Source: CALAED01 sp937891035 (GTDB lineage: Bacteria > Actinomycetota > Actinomycetes > Streptosporangiales > Streptosporangiaceae). Taken from it: DNA of 6,389 bases. The DNA is taken from NCBI GenBank assembly GCA_035642125.1, contig DASQSZ010000132.1:1-6389 (forward strand), given 5' to 3'. Below, piece by piece: positions 1-5,914 of this stretch (positions within the stretch are counted from its first letter, which is position 1; each line of letters begins with the position of its first letter). The notes under the pieces were generated by a model. That model searched no databases, had not been told where the DNA came from, and worked only from the letters and a program-made list of their open reading frames with translations. The translations under genes and the position numbers were made by a program.

Positions 1-299
1 CGGTGGGAGTCGGCGAAGGCCGCCAGCACCGCCGGGATGATGCGGCCGGGGTTGCGGCCCTCCTCGCACATATCGACCATGTGTACCGCGGTCGCGTCTT
101 GCCCCAGTGCCGCGCGCAGCAGGTCGAGGTTGCGGCCGGGAACGGCGACGGCCACCGGGTCGCCCGCCTCCAGACCGGCACGTACGAACGACAGCGTGCC
201 GTCCAGGTACTCGCGATCCCCCGAGTAAAATAGCGCCGGGTGCCTAAAGGGATCGCCGATCGGCAGGTCCCCGGGACGGCCACCGATGTCCCTGGTCAT
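1..299 (-). CDS. RsbA-family anti-sigma regulator, N-terminal MEDS domain (partial)
   Basis: The reading frame starts at ATG (299-297) and stays open for 99 codons to the left edge, so only the N-terminus is present. Residues about 20-99 match the MEDS sensory domain: HPALFYSGDREYL, then VAVAVPGRNLDLLRAAL, then EEGRNPGRIIPAVL. In actinomycetes this domain is usually followed by a GHKL/HATPase_c serine kinase domain. Such proteins are called RsbA-family anti-sigma factors: they bind or release a SigB/SigF-type sigma factor and phosphorylate STAS antagonists. The kinase domain would lie beyond the window, so the full role is inferred. The gene follows the winged-helix/STAS gene on the same strand and has its own SigB-type promoter about 100 bases upstream. 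The ribosome binding site is weak (AGGTG). A TTG 33 bases upstream in frame is a possible alternative start. The domain call is firm; the anti-sigma role is likely. Confidence 0.85.
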   Translation of the reverse strand, partial: MTRDIGGRPGDLPIGDPFRHPALFYSGDREYLDGTLSFVRAGLEAGDPVAVAVPGRNLDLLRAALGQDATAVHMVDMCEEGRNPGRIIPAVLAAFADSH

Positions 300-395
300 G
301 GGAGCGGCACCTGTGGTTGCGGCATCGTCCAATCAACGTCTCTAAACACGCCACGTTCGTTCTAGGAGGGCAAACTACCCTTTAAGTACGCCAAG

Positions 396-420
396 ATACC
401 CGGTGTCATCTGAACGAAAC
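396..420 (-). promoter_or_regulatory. SigB/SigF-type promoter for the RsbA-like gene
   Basis: Read on the minus strand, GTTTC (420-416) is followed by 14 bases and GGGTAT (401-396). This matches the promoter pattern known for actinobacterial SigB/SigF-group sigma factors (GTTT or GNNT, 14-16 bases, GGGTAT/C). It lies 17 bases after the stop codon of the winged-helix/STAS gene and points at the RsbA-like gene, giving a leader of about 90 bases. It implies that the anti-sigma gene is controlled by an alternative sigma factor, plausibly the one it regulates. No transcript data are available here. Confidence 0.8.
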
Positions 421-436
421 GGACGAGATGCCCAGA

Positions 437-1207
437 TCAGGGCCCCATTGGGGTGGCCGGGCCCCGGCCGGCGTCCCGGTTGGCGGTGCCGTTCTCCAGC
501 CACCGCACTGCGGTCTCCAGGTCGGGCTGCGCATAGAACGCCTGGGCCAGGCGGGTCATGGTGAAGGCCTCTTTGACGCGGTCTCGCAAACCGGCCGTGA
601 CCACGACGACGCCGTTCGCGGTGGCCTGGCGGCGCGCCCTGGCGAAGGTGTTCAGCCCGGTGGAGTCGCAGAACTCGACCTCGGTAAGGTCCACGATCAC
701 CGCCAGCTTGGTCAACCGCAGCGCCTCGTCCAGGCGCTCCTCGAGCAGCGCGCGGGTGGTGAAGTCGATCGACCCGGCCGCACTGACGACCGCGTAGCTC
801 GCCAGCCGGGAAACCCGCACCGTGAGAGCCGGGTCCGTACGCATCGGAGGAGCCTCCTCCCGTGCCGCTGGAACGTCGAGGTCGAAACGGGACAAGCGGG
901 CCTCATCGTGGCCGTTGAACAGGGCGATCAGTCCGTGCACGTCATGGTCGGATTCGGCCGGATGGCGGAAGGGCCGTTCGGGGCTGATGGTGTAGGCGTT
1001 GCGGCGGCCGACCCGGGAGCGGGTGAGGTAACGGGCTTCCTCCAGATCGCGGATGATGGTCTGGGTGGCGCGCTCGGTGATGCCGATCTTGTCCGCGATG
1101 TCGCGGACCCGGGCCTCGGGGGAGCGGGCGATGCAAATCAGCACGCGGGCGTGGTTGGTCAAGAAGGTCCATGCTTTGCCGTCAGAGCGGCGTTCTGTCG
1201 TCAACAC
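437..1207 (-). CDS. winged-helix DNA-binding / STAS anti-sigma antagonist fusion protein
   Basis: This 256-residue protein has two domains. Residues about 11-97 form a MarR-like winged helix of a kind common as a stand-alone protein of 100-130 residues in actinomycetes: WTFLTNHARVLICIAR, then VRDIADKIGITERATQTIIRDLEEA (recognition region), then RVGRRNAYTI (wing), then FRHPAES. A loose linker (98-121) follows. Residues 122-236 are a STAS domain with AGSIDFTTRALLEERL and VDLTEVEFCDSTGLN. Ser182 is the expected phosphorylation site of an anti-sigma factor antagonist. I chose GTG at 1207 because GGGGGTGAT lies just upstream and homology to the winged helix begins soon after. The frame stays open to an ATG at 1318, but that stretch is AT-rich and holds a promoter candidate. 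The next gene downstream encodes an RsbA-like anti-sigma protein, a likely partner. An internal start at 844 could also give a STAS-only product. Both domains are clear; their joint action is inferred. Confidence 0.85.
   Translation of the reverse strand: MLTTERRSDGKAWTFLTNHARVLICIARSPEARVRDIADKIGITERATQTIIRDLEEARYLTRSRVGRRNAYTISPERPFRHPAESDHDVHGLIALFNGHDEARLSRFDLDVPAAREEAPPMRTDPALTVRVSRLASYAVVSAAGSIDFTTRALLEERLDEALRLTKLAVIVDLTEVEFCDSTGLNTFARARRQATANGVVVVTAGLRDRVKEAFTMTRLAQAFYAQPDLETAVRWLENGTANRDAGRGPATPMGP
842..861 (-). promoter_or_regulatory. internal ribosome binding site and start codon before the STAS domain
   Basis: On the minus strand GGGAGGAGG (861-853) is followed after 8 bases by ATG (844-842), in frame with the fusion gene. 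Translation from here would give a 135-residue STAS protein starting MRTDPALTVRVS, the normal size for a free antagonist. The site lies in the linker between the two domains. The ribosome binding site is also half of an inverted repeat, GGAGGAG-G-CTCCTCC (860-846), so its complement sits between it and the ATG. Whether it is used is unknown, but it is the strongest such site in the window. Confidence 0.6.
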
Positions 1208-1411
1208 ATGATCACCCCCAAAACGGCGAAGACCGCGCGGGCACCAGATTCCGGAACGGACTTTACCGAATAGATTTTCGTGTAACAAGGTGCATGTTTG
1301 ATCATTTACCAATGTCACAGCGCTGCGCGGGCGACGCCCAGGTCGGTAAGATGGGGCGCCGCATGGTCTGTCGACGGGTGGCGGACGGTCAGTAGGTGAT
1401 CAATCGCGGGA
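1208..1411. other. intergenic region between ligase and winged-helix/STAS genes
   Basis: Apart from the promoter candidate, this 204-base gap holds no gene that I can support. A weak inverted repeat, TGATC-N8-GATCA (1397-1414), overlaps the ligase stop codon. I see no clear terminator, so read-through from the ligase gene into the winged-helix/STAS gene is possible. Confidence 0.5.
1260..1288 (-). promoter_or_regulatory. candidate housekeeping promoter for the winged-helix/STAS gene
   Basis: On the minus strand TTGTTA (1288-1283) and TAAAGT (1265-1260) are separated by 17 bases, each matching four of six positions of the standard consensus. The stretch is clearly more AT-rich than the neighbouring coding DNA. 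It lies about 50 bases upstream of the GTG start at 1207. Its presence argues against extending the coding region up to 1318. Confidence 0.4.
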
Positions 1412-3016
1412 TCAGTGGACCGCCCTGTCCCGACCCTCCCAGTAAGGACGGCGCAGTTCGCGCTTGAGTACCTTTCCCGTGGGGTTGCGCGGGATCTCAT
1501 CGCGCCACTCCACCGAGGTGGGGCACTTGAAGTGGGCGAGCCGGTCGCGGCAGAAGGCGATGAGGTCCTGCTCGCCGACCGCGCCCCCATCGGAGGCCTT
1601 GACGACCAGGGCCTTCGGGGTCTCGCCCCACTTCTCATCCGGTATGCCGATCACCGCGCAGTCGGCGACGGCCGGGTGGCTCATCAAGACGTTCTCCACC
1701 TCGGCCGGGTAGATGTTCTCCCCACCCGAGATGATCATGTCCTTCACGCGATCGTTGATGTAGAGGTAGCCGTCCTCGTCGAGATAGCCGGCGTCGCCGG
1801 TGCGCAGCCAGCCGCCGGGCAACAGCGTGTCTTCAGTGGCCTGCGGCAGCCGCCAGTAGCCCTTCATGTTCTGAGTCGTACGGGACAGGATCTCACCCAC
1901 CTGGCCCGTCGGCAGCTCGGCGCCGGTCGCCGGGTCGACGATCTTGAGCTCGGTCAGCCTGTTGGCCATTCCGGCGCTGCGCAGCCGATGGCCGTGCGGG
2001 CCGTCCGGCTGGTGGTCTGCCGCCGGCAGCCTGGTGATCGCGCCCGTCGTCTCGGTCAGGCCGTACACCTGCATGAACTCGGTGTGCGGTAGCAGCCGCA
2101 TGGCGCCGCGCAGCACGTCGTCGCTGATCGGCGAGGCGCCGTACACCAGCACCTTGAGGCTGGACAGATCGGCCGTCTTCGCCTCGGGTAGCTGCTGCAG
2201 GAAGAGCAGCAGCACCGGCACCAAGAACGTGATCGAAACGCGGTGCGTCTCGATGGCCCGGACGATCGCGGCCGGATCGGGCTCTCGCATGATCACACCG
2301 GTGACCCCGTGGTAGAGCGAGGCGGCGCTCAGCGCGCAACCGGCGATGTGGTACATCGGCATCGCGATCATCAAGACGGTCTCGGCGTCGATCTCCCACT
2401 CTTCCCTGATCAGCGGGAGGGTCGCCGCGAAGTTGTCGTGGGTGAGCATGACGCCCTTGGGGAGCCCGGTCGTCCCCGAGGAGTACAGCTGGACGAAGAT
2501 GTCGGACGTGGCGACGTCGGGGGCCGGGTCGACGGGCGCGGCCTCGTGCGCGCCGATCCAGCTCCCGTAGTCCAGGTAGGCGGCCGACCCGGCTTCGCCG
2601 TCCGAGCCGGGCCCGCCGATCACGACGAGGTGCTTGGTGTGCTCAAGCTTCCCGGCGACGGAGTCGAGGATCGGGACGAACTCGGGCCCCGCGATGAGCA
2701 CGGCGGCCTGTGCGTTGTTGACGATGAAGGCGACCTCGTCAGGGGCCAGCCGGTAGTTGACCGGCACCTGGACGGCGCCGAGCCGGGCGGCGGCAAACAG
2801 CTGCTCGATGTATTCGATGGAGTTCTTGTCGAGGATCGCCACCCGGTCGCCGTCGCCGACCCCCGCCGCGCGCAGGGCCCGGGCGGCCTGATCGACGCGC
2901 CGGTCGAACTCGCCGTAGGTGACCCGCCGCTCGCCGTAGATGAAGGCGAGCCGATCGGGATGCGCACGGGCACGTTCGCGGAGCACTTCGGTGAGTGTGC
3001 CTTGATCGGACGTCAC
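1412..3016 (-). CDS. AMP-forming acyl-CoA ligase (FadD-like)
   Basis: This 534-residue protein is a full-length member of the adenylate-forming (ANL) superfamily. It would activate a carboxylic acid with ATP to an acyl-AMP and then transfer the acyl group to coenzyme A. The core motifs are intact: YSSGTTGLPKG (178-188, phosphate loop), YGASPIS (292-298), VYGLTETTG (317-325), GWLRTGD (402-408), the hinge region NDRVKDMIISGGENIYPAE (421-439), and PTGKVLKREL (512-521) with the catalytic lysine at 515. There is no signal peptide or membrane segment, so it should be cytoplasmic. The overall pattern fits medium- to long-chain fatty acid CoA ligases of the FadD type, but the substrate cannot be read from the sequence. 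The start is GTG at 3016, preceded by GGGAGGGA with about 6 bases of spacing. A membrane protein gene lies 74 bases upstream on the same strand, and a palindromic operator candidate lies between them. Confidence 0.93.
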   Translation of the reverse strand: MTSDQGTLTEVLRERARAHPDRLAFIYGERRVTYGEFDRRVDQAARALRAAGVGDGDRVAILDKNSIEYIEQLFAAARLGAVQVPVNYRLAPDEVAFIVNNAQAAVLIAGPEFVPILDSVAGKLEHTKHLVVIGGPGSDGEAGSAAYLDYGSWIGAHEAAPVDPAPDVATSDIFVQLYSSGTTGLPKGVMLTHDNFAATLPLIREEWEIDAETVLMIAMPMYHIAGCALSAASLYHGVTGVIMREPDPAAIVRAIETHRVSITFLVPVLLLFLQQLPEAKTADLSSLKVLVYGASPISDDVLRGAMRLLPHTEFMQVYGLTETTGAITRLPAADHQPDGPHGHRLRSAGMANRLTELKIVDPATGAELPTGQVGEILSRTTQNMKGYWRLPQATEDTLLPGGWLRTGDAGYLDEDGYLYINDRVKDMIISGGENIYPAEVENVLMSHPAVADCAVIGIPDEKWGETPKALVVKASDGGAVGEQDLIAFCRDRLAHFKCPTSVEWRDEIPRNPTGKVLKRELRRPYWEGRDRAVH

Positions 3017-3046
3017 GACAAATCCCTCCCCACCGGCCGGCTATGC

Positions 3047-3059
3047 GCGCATCATGCGC
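3047..3059. repeat. short perfect inverted repeat upstream of the ligase
   Basis: GCGCAT-C-ATGCGC is a perfect 6-base inverted repeat around one central base, 31 bases upstream of the ligase start. It could be a protein binding site or simply chance in GC-rich DNA. Confidence 0.35.
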
Positions 3060-3075
3060 TCGCCGCCGGATGAGG

Positions 3076-3091
3076 GCAAGTGCTTACTTGC
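3076..3091. promoter_or_regulatory. palindromic operator candidate (TetR type)
   Basis: GCAAGT-GCTT-ACTTGC is a perfect 6-base inverted repeat with a 4-base centre. It overlaps the last base of the membrane protein gene and lies 60 bases upstream of the ligase start. Its size and symmetry fit sites bound by TetR-family repressors, which often control acyl-CoA ligase and fatty acid degradation genes. No such regulator is encoded in the window, so the factor is unknown. Confidence 0.5.
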
Positions 3092-3261
3092 TACCGGCTG
3101 CGGGACAGCCTGCCGACCACCACGACCGCGAACGTGACGATCAGCGCGATCAGGCCCACGACGAAGAGGAACTTCACCGCGGCGATGATCGCGCCGATGA
3201 CCATAAAGGCCACCCAGATCGCGAGCAGTATGCCGACAACGGTAAGGATTGTGCGACTCAT
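3091..3261 (-). CDS. small hydrophobic membrane protein, two predicted transmembrane segments
   Basis: This 56-residue protein is almost wholly hydrophobic. Two likely membrane helices span about residues 4-28 and 31-50. They are separated by a single lysine (30), and the protein ends in the basic tail GRLSRSR, which suggests a cytoplasmic C-terminus. No catalytic motif is visible and I do not recognise a named family; small proteins of this kind are frequent in actinomycetes. ATG at 3261 gives the natural MSRTILTVV start, but the GAGGGG sequence before it is very close. A TTG nine bases upstream (3270) has a better spaced AAAGGG and is a real alternative, giving 59 residues. The frame continues open upstream into the epimerase remnant, which I take to be coincidence. 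The gene may share a transcript with the ligase 74 bases downstream. Confidence 0.7.
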   Translation of the reverse strand: MSRTILTVVGILLAIWVAFMVIGAIIAAVKFLFVVGLIALIVTFAVVVVGRLSRSR

Positions 3262-3354
3262 ACCCCTCAAGGTACGCCCTTTGGAAGCGCCCCGGCATAC
3301 GCCCGTACGGCGAGACGAATCGGCTGCCGGCAGGCCACGTGGGAGACGGCGGCC

Positions 3355-3563
3355 GTCGTCGACGCCGAGCCCGACCAGCGCGGCCTGGTGGCACACGGCG
3401 CCGACCTCGGGCAGGCAGGCCGCCACGGTGCGCGCGTCGCGCGCGTCGGCGATCCTTCCGCGGATCACGGGTCCAGGCCGCGGATCTCGTGGCCGCTGCC
3501 GGACAGGGCCTCGACGACGTGCGAGCCGATAAATCCAGCCGTGCCGGTCACCGGTACGCGCAT
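3355..3563 (-). pseudogene. remnant of an NAD-dependent epimerase/dehydratase gene
   Basis: From ATG at 3563 the minus strand encodes MRVPVTGTAGFIGSHVVEAL and then SGSGHEIRGLDP before TGA (3467-3465). This is the Rossmann nucleotide-binding start of an extended short-chain dehydrogenase (GxxGFIG). In the next frame, overlapping at GTGA, the sequence goes on as RGRIADARDARTVAA, then VGAVCHQAALVGLGVDD, the following conserved block of sugar-nucleotide epimerases (the usual form is VDAVCHQAA). The roughly 20 residues normally found between the two blocks are missing, the frame is shifted, and everything after VGLGVDD is gone, including the YxxxK active site. A working enzyme would have more than 300 residues. 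There is no ribosome binding site before the ATG; in the ancestor it was probably coupled to an upstream gene. This is therefore a decayed fragment. Confidence 0.75.
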
Positions 3564-3726
3564 GGTCGGCACGCTGGTCAGGAAGCCGTCGATCGCGCGG
3601 CCGCGGACGTGCTTATTCCATGACTTGTAAGAACCCGGCCCCGGCGCGGACCTGGTAAACCGCTTTCCAGTTCACCGCGTCTCGATAGCACCTGCGCAAA
3701 CAGCGCAGCCTTAGCAGGAGGTTTCC
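3564..3726. other. intergenic region before the FG-GAP gene
   Basis: No intact gene is visible. The minus-strand frame of the epimerase remnant stays open upstream of its ATG (ending RGRAIDGFLTSVPT), possibly the tail of a lost upstream gene. On the plus strand a weak promoter candidate, TTTCCA-N16-TAGCAC, lies at about 3664-3691, followed by a leader hairpin and the ribosome binding site AGGAGG (3716-3721). Confidence 0.4.
3692..3708 (+). repeat. leader hairpin upstream of the FG-GAP gene
   Basis: CTGCGC-AAACA-GCGCAG forms a perfect 6-base-pair stem with a 5-base loop, ending 7 bases before the ribosome binding site of the FG-GAP gene. It may affect mRNA stability or translation; no function is known. 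Confidence 0.45.
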
Positions 3727-5280
3727 TTGCAGTATCGCGTCAAACTCGGGGGATTGGCGGCCGCGGCTGTCACCGCGCTCAGCGGGCTGGGCCTCGTCGG
3801 GCTCGCGCCGTCCGCGTCGGCGGCGGTGACGATTCCGGCCAAGCCGTACGACTTCAACGGCGACGGCTTCGCCGATGAGGCCATCGGGAGCCCGTACGGC
3901 ACGGTCAGCGGCCATCGATACGCAGGCTTTGTCAACATCATCTACGGGTCGAGTTCGGGGCTCAACACGAGCAAGCGTCAAGTCTTCAGCCAAAACAGCA
4001 CCAATGTGCCGGGCGCCGCGGAAGTCAGCGACCACTTCGGTTACTCGCTGGCCTCGGGCGACTTCGACCACGACGGTTTCGCTGACCTGGCGGTCGGTGT
4101 CCCGGACGAGGACACGGGGAACGGCGCCAACGCCGGCGGGATCGCCTATCTGTGGGGGACGCAGAACGGTCTCGTCGCCGATCCCAACACCTGGGACGAC
4201 GAGCCGGCCGCCCCCGGCGCCGGTCACCGCTTCGGCGAGTCGCTGTCGGTCGGCGACATCGAGCGGGACGGCCATCCGGAGCTGTTCTTCACGGTGCCGG
4301 GCACCAGCCAGTTCTCGTGGTTCTTCTTCTCCGGCGTTGCCGCGTCGGCCATCGGCCGGACCGCACACGCCGGCGACGGGACGAGCCGTTCGTCGGTCAA
4401 GACCGTCATCGACGCCAAGACCGGCAAGAGCACCGATGCCCGGGCCGGGACGCTCTCGCTCGAGGACGTCAACAACTCCTGGCTGGCGACCGGTGACGTG
4501 ACCGGCGACGGTCACGACGATGTGGTCTACGCGTGGAACGACGCCGACTGGCCGGTACCTGAGGAGCGGCACGGGTTCATCGTCTACCCGGGGACCGCCG
4601 AGGGCGGCCTCGACGTCGAGGCGTCGGTGGGCATCATCAACGTCGACGTCAACTCGGCGACCGTGGGCGACTTCGACGGCGACGGCTTCGGGGACGTCGC
4701 GCTGGGGCAGACCCCTGACGCCAACCGCCTCGGCGGGGCGGTCACCGTGTTCAAGGGCGCGGCGACCAACGTGTCCTTGGAGACGGACGCTTCCTATTGG
4801 GTGCATCAGGACTCGCCGTCCGTCCCGGGCTCCGGCGAGGCCGGCGACGCCTTCGGCGCGTCCGTCGCCGCCGGCGACATCACCCATGACGGCACGGCCG
4901 ATCTGGTCGTCGGCGCGCCCACCGAGGACATCGGCACGGCCGCCGACGCCGGCGCGACCTTCGTCCTTCCCGGCTCGGCGACCGGGCTGACCGGCGTGGG
5001 CTCGCAGATGATCACGCAGAACACCGCCGGCGTGCCCGGCGGCTGCGAGACGGGCGACAAGTTCGGCACCCAAGTGACGTTGCTGGACAACAACAGGGAC
5101 AACGTCGCCGACCTGACGGCGGGCGCGCCCGCCGAGAACGCCGGAGACGGCATGATCTCTTGGCTCAAGGGCACCGCGACCGGAGTCACCGGGACCGGCT
5201 CCCTCGGGATCGGCTCCGGCACCTTCGGGGTGACGGGCCAGAAGGCCGAGATCGGCCGCCGCCTCGGCCGCCTCGGCTGA
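3727..5280 (+). CDS. secreted FG-GAP repeat protein, seven-repeat beta-propeller
   Basis: This 517-residue protein starts at TTG, five bases after AGGAGG. Residues 1-32 are a Sec signal peptide: basic start (R4, K6), hydrophobic core 8-24, cleavage near PSASA/AV. There is no anchor or sorting signal, so it should be released. The mature part has seven repeats resembling those of integrin alpha chains, each with a calcium-loop motif: DFNGDGFAD (42), DFDHDGFAD (112), DIERDGHPE (177), DVTGDGHDD (257), DFDGDGFGD (315), DITHDGTAD (384) and the degenerate DNNRDNVAD (454). Blocks such as HFGYSLASGDF, DAFGASVAAGDI and VGVPDEDTG are typical FG-GAP signatures. Seven repeats fit one closed seven-bladed propeller. 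No catalytic domain is seen, so a binding or structural role outside the cell is most likely. There is a single cysteine (440). The ligand is unknown. The gene stands alone and ends before a large hairpin. Confidence 0.92.
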   Translation: MQYRVKLGGLAAAAVTALSGLGLVGLAPSASAAVTIPAKPYDFNGDGFADEAIGSPYGTVSGHRYAGFVNIIYGSSSGLNTSKRQVFSQNSTNVPGAAEVSDHFGYSLASGDFDHDGFADLAVGVPDEDTGNGANAGGIAYLWGTQNGLVADPNTWDDEPAAPGAGHRFGESLSVGDIERDGHPELFFTVPGTSQFSWFFFSGVAASAIGRTAHAGDGTSRSSVKTVIDAKTGKSTDARAGTLSLEDVNNSWLATGDVTGDGHDDVVYAWNDADWPVPEERHGFIVYPGTAEGGLDVEASVGIINVDVNSATVGDFDGDGFGDVALGQTPDANRLGGAVTVFKGAATNVSLETDASYWVHQDSPSVPGSGEAGDAFGASVAAGDITHDGTADLVVGAPTEDIGTAADAGATFVLPGSATGLTGVGSQMITQNTAGVPGGCETGDKFGTQVTLLDNNRDNVADLTAGAPAENAGDGMISWLKGTATGVTGTGSLGIGSGTFGVTGQKAEIGRRLGRLG

Positions 5281-5303
5281 GCCGCGCGACGGCACCTGTC
5301 GAG

Positions 5304-5360
5304 TGATCACGACGGGGATGACGGGGGCGTCCCAGCCAGGGGCCTTCCCCGTCGTGATCG
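5304..5360. terminator. bidirectional hairpin terminator between converging genes
   Basis: GATCACGACGGGGA (5305-5318) and its exact complement TCCCCGTCGTGATC (5346-5359) form a perfect 14-base-pair stem around a 27-base loop, which itself holds a small GACG/CGTC hairpin. A T-G pair extends the stem by one base. It lies 24 bases after the FG-GAP stop and about 44 bases after the end of the opposing gene. No run of T follows, as is usual for actinomycete terminators. The position between converging genes supports a terminator for both. Confidence 0.75.
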
Positions 5361-5403
5361 GGGTGACCGCGCGGCCTGGTGATCAGGGTGGTCGGGCGGG
5401 GAA

Positions 5404-5778
5404 TCAGCCATCCAGCGCGTCTTCGATGGCGCGGAATGTCGGACACGGCCAGCGCCACATGCAGGCGCGGCAGCGCCGGATCGGATTGTCCGGGTCGCTG
5501 GAGATGCCGCCGGCGTCTCGGGGCTGGTGCAGCTCCAGCAGCCGCAGGCCCAGGTCGGCGAAGGCGATCGCGTCGTCGCGGGCGCCAACCAGAAAGGCGA
5601 GGTCTTCGCGGGACAGCCTCGTCTTGATCGGGACAAATCCCTCCTGGTTGATCAGGCGGGAGAAGTACTGAGTCACTCCGCGCCACGGCGAGGACTTCTC
5701 CGCACGTGCCCGGATCGCCTCGAGCCGCTCCCGGAGCCACAGCCGGCGCTGCGCGTCCCCGGAGCGATCGCCCATCAC
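5404..5778 (-). CDS. conserved actinomycete protein with C-terminal CxxC-x5-CPT motif
   Basis: This is a 124-residue soluble protein of unknown function. The N-terminal part (about 8-28) is a charged helix (RRLWLRERLEAIRARAE), the middle (54-84) is helical, and the C-terminus carries CRAC followed by WRWPCPTFRAIEDAL. The three cysteines (103, 106, 112) and the WPCPT sequence resemble a motif that ends many short actinomycete hypothetical proteins; it may bind metal, but only three ligands are evident. GTG at 5778 and ATG at 5775 are adjacent starts, both served by GGGGGTGAG (5792-5784); the ATG has the more usual 8-base spacing. The gene is divergent from the single-domain STAS gene and shares its upstream region. 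I do not recognise a named family. Confidence 0.7.
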   Translation of the reverse strand: MMGDRSGDAQRRLWLRERLEAIRARAEKSSPWRGVTQYFSRLINQEGFVPIKTRLSREDLAFLVGARDDAIAFADLGLRLLELHQPRDAGGISSDPDNPIRRCRACMWRWPCPTFRAIEDALDG

Positions 5779-5877
5779 GCGAGCTCACCCCCACGAATGC
5801 CGCGCTTTTCTCGCACGCACCAAGCTTCCCGCAGGGCGTCCCGATCTGACAGCGGATTTACCTAGTCGATGAACGTA

Positions 5878-5907
5878 TTGGCTCACAGCGCCCCGGCCCG
5901 ATAGTGT
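5878..5907 (+). promoter_or_regulatory. promoter candidate for the single-domain STAS gene (leaderless)
   Basis: TTGGCT (5878-5883) and TAGTGT (5902-5907) are separated by 18 bases. Transcription would begin near 5914, on or beside the GTG at 5915. This fits a leaderless mRNA and agrees with the absence of a ribosome binding site before this gene. It remains a consensus-based guess. Confidence 0.5.
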
Positions 5908-5914
5908 GCGGCAC

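Noticed and set aside
428..1273. A 281-codon plus-strand frame opposite the winged-helix/STAS gene
   Set aside because: The minus strand carries two recognisable domains; the plus-strand product has no motif or ribosome binding site.
1208..1318. N-terminal extension of the winged-helix/STAS protein to ATG 1318
   Set aside because: The stretch is AT-rich, has no family similarity and holds a promoter candidate; GTG 1207 has a better ribosome binding site.
1209..1402. Three TGATCA palindromes upstream of the winged-helix/STAS gene as operator sites
   Set aside because: The same hexamer occurs repeatedly elsewhere in the window, also inside coding DNA, so it is not specific to this region.
2243..3073. 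A plus-strand frame opposite the acyl-CoA ligase
   Set aside because: Its product is a low-complexity Asp/Gly/Val/Arg shadow of a ligase with all core motifs.
3074..3093. A KstR2-type site for cholesterol ring degradation genes
   Set aside because: The spacing of the CAAG and CTTG halves (6 bases) does not fit the known CAAG-N2-CTTG pattern, so only a general TetR-type site is proposed.
3091..3468. A single 125-residue protein joining the epimerase remnant and the membrane segments
   Set aside because: The first half matches an epimerase block in a shifted frame and the second half is a self-contained two-helix membrane protein with its own start; the open frame between them seems accidental.
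3613..5310. A long minus-strand open frame of 565 codons opposite the FG-GAP gene
   Set aside because: Its product is rich in Arg, Gly, Ala, Val and Asp with no domain, and it is the mirror of a gene with a signal peptide, ribosome binding site and seven clear repeats. Long opposite-strand frames are expected in GC-rich coding DNA.
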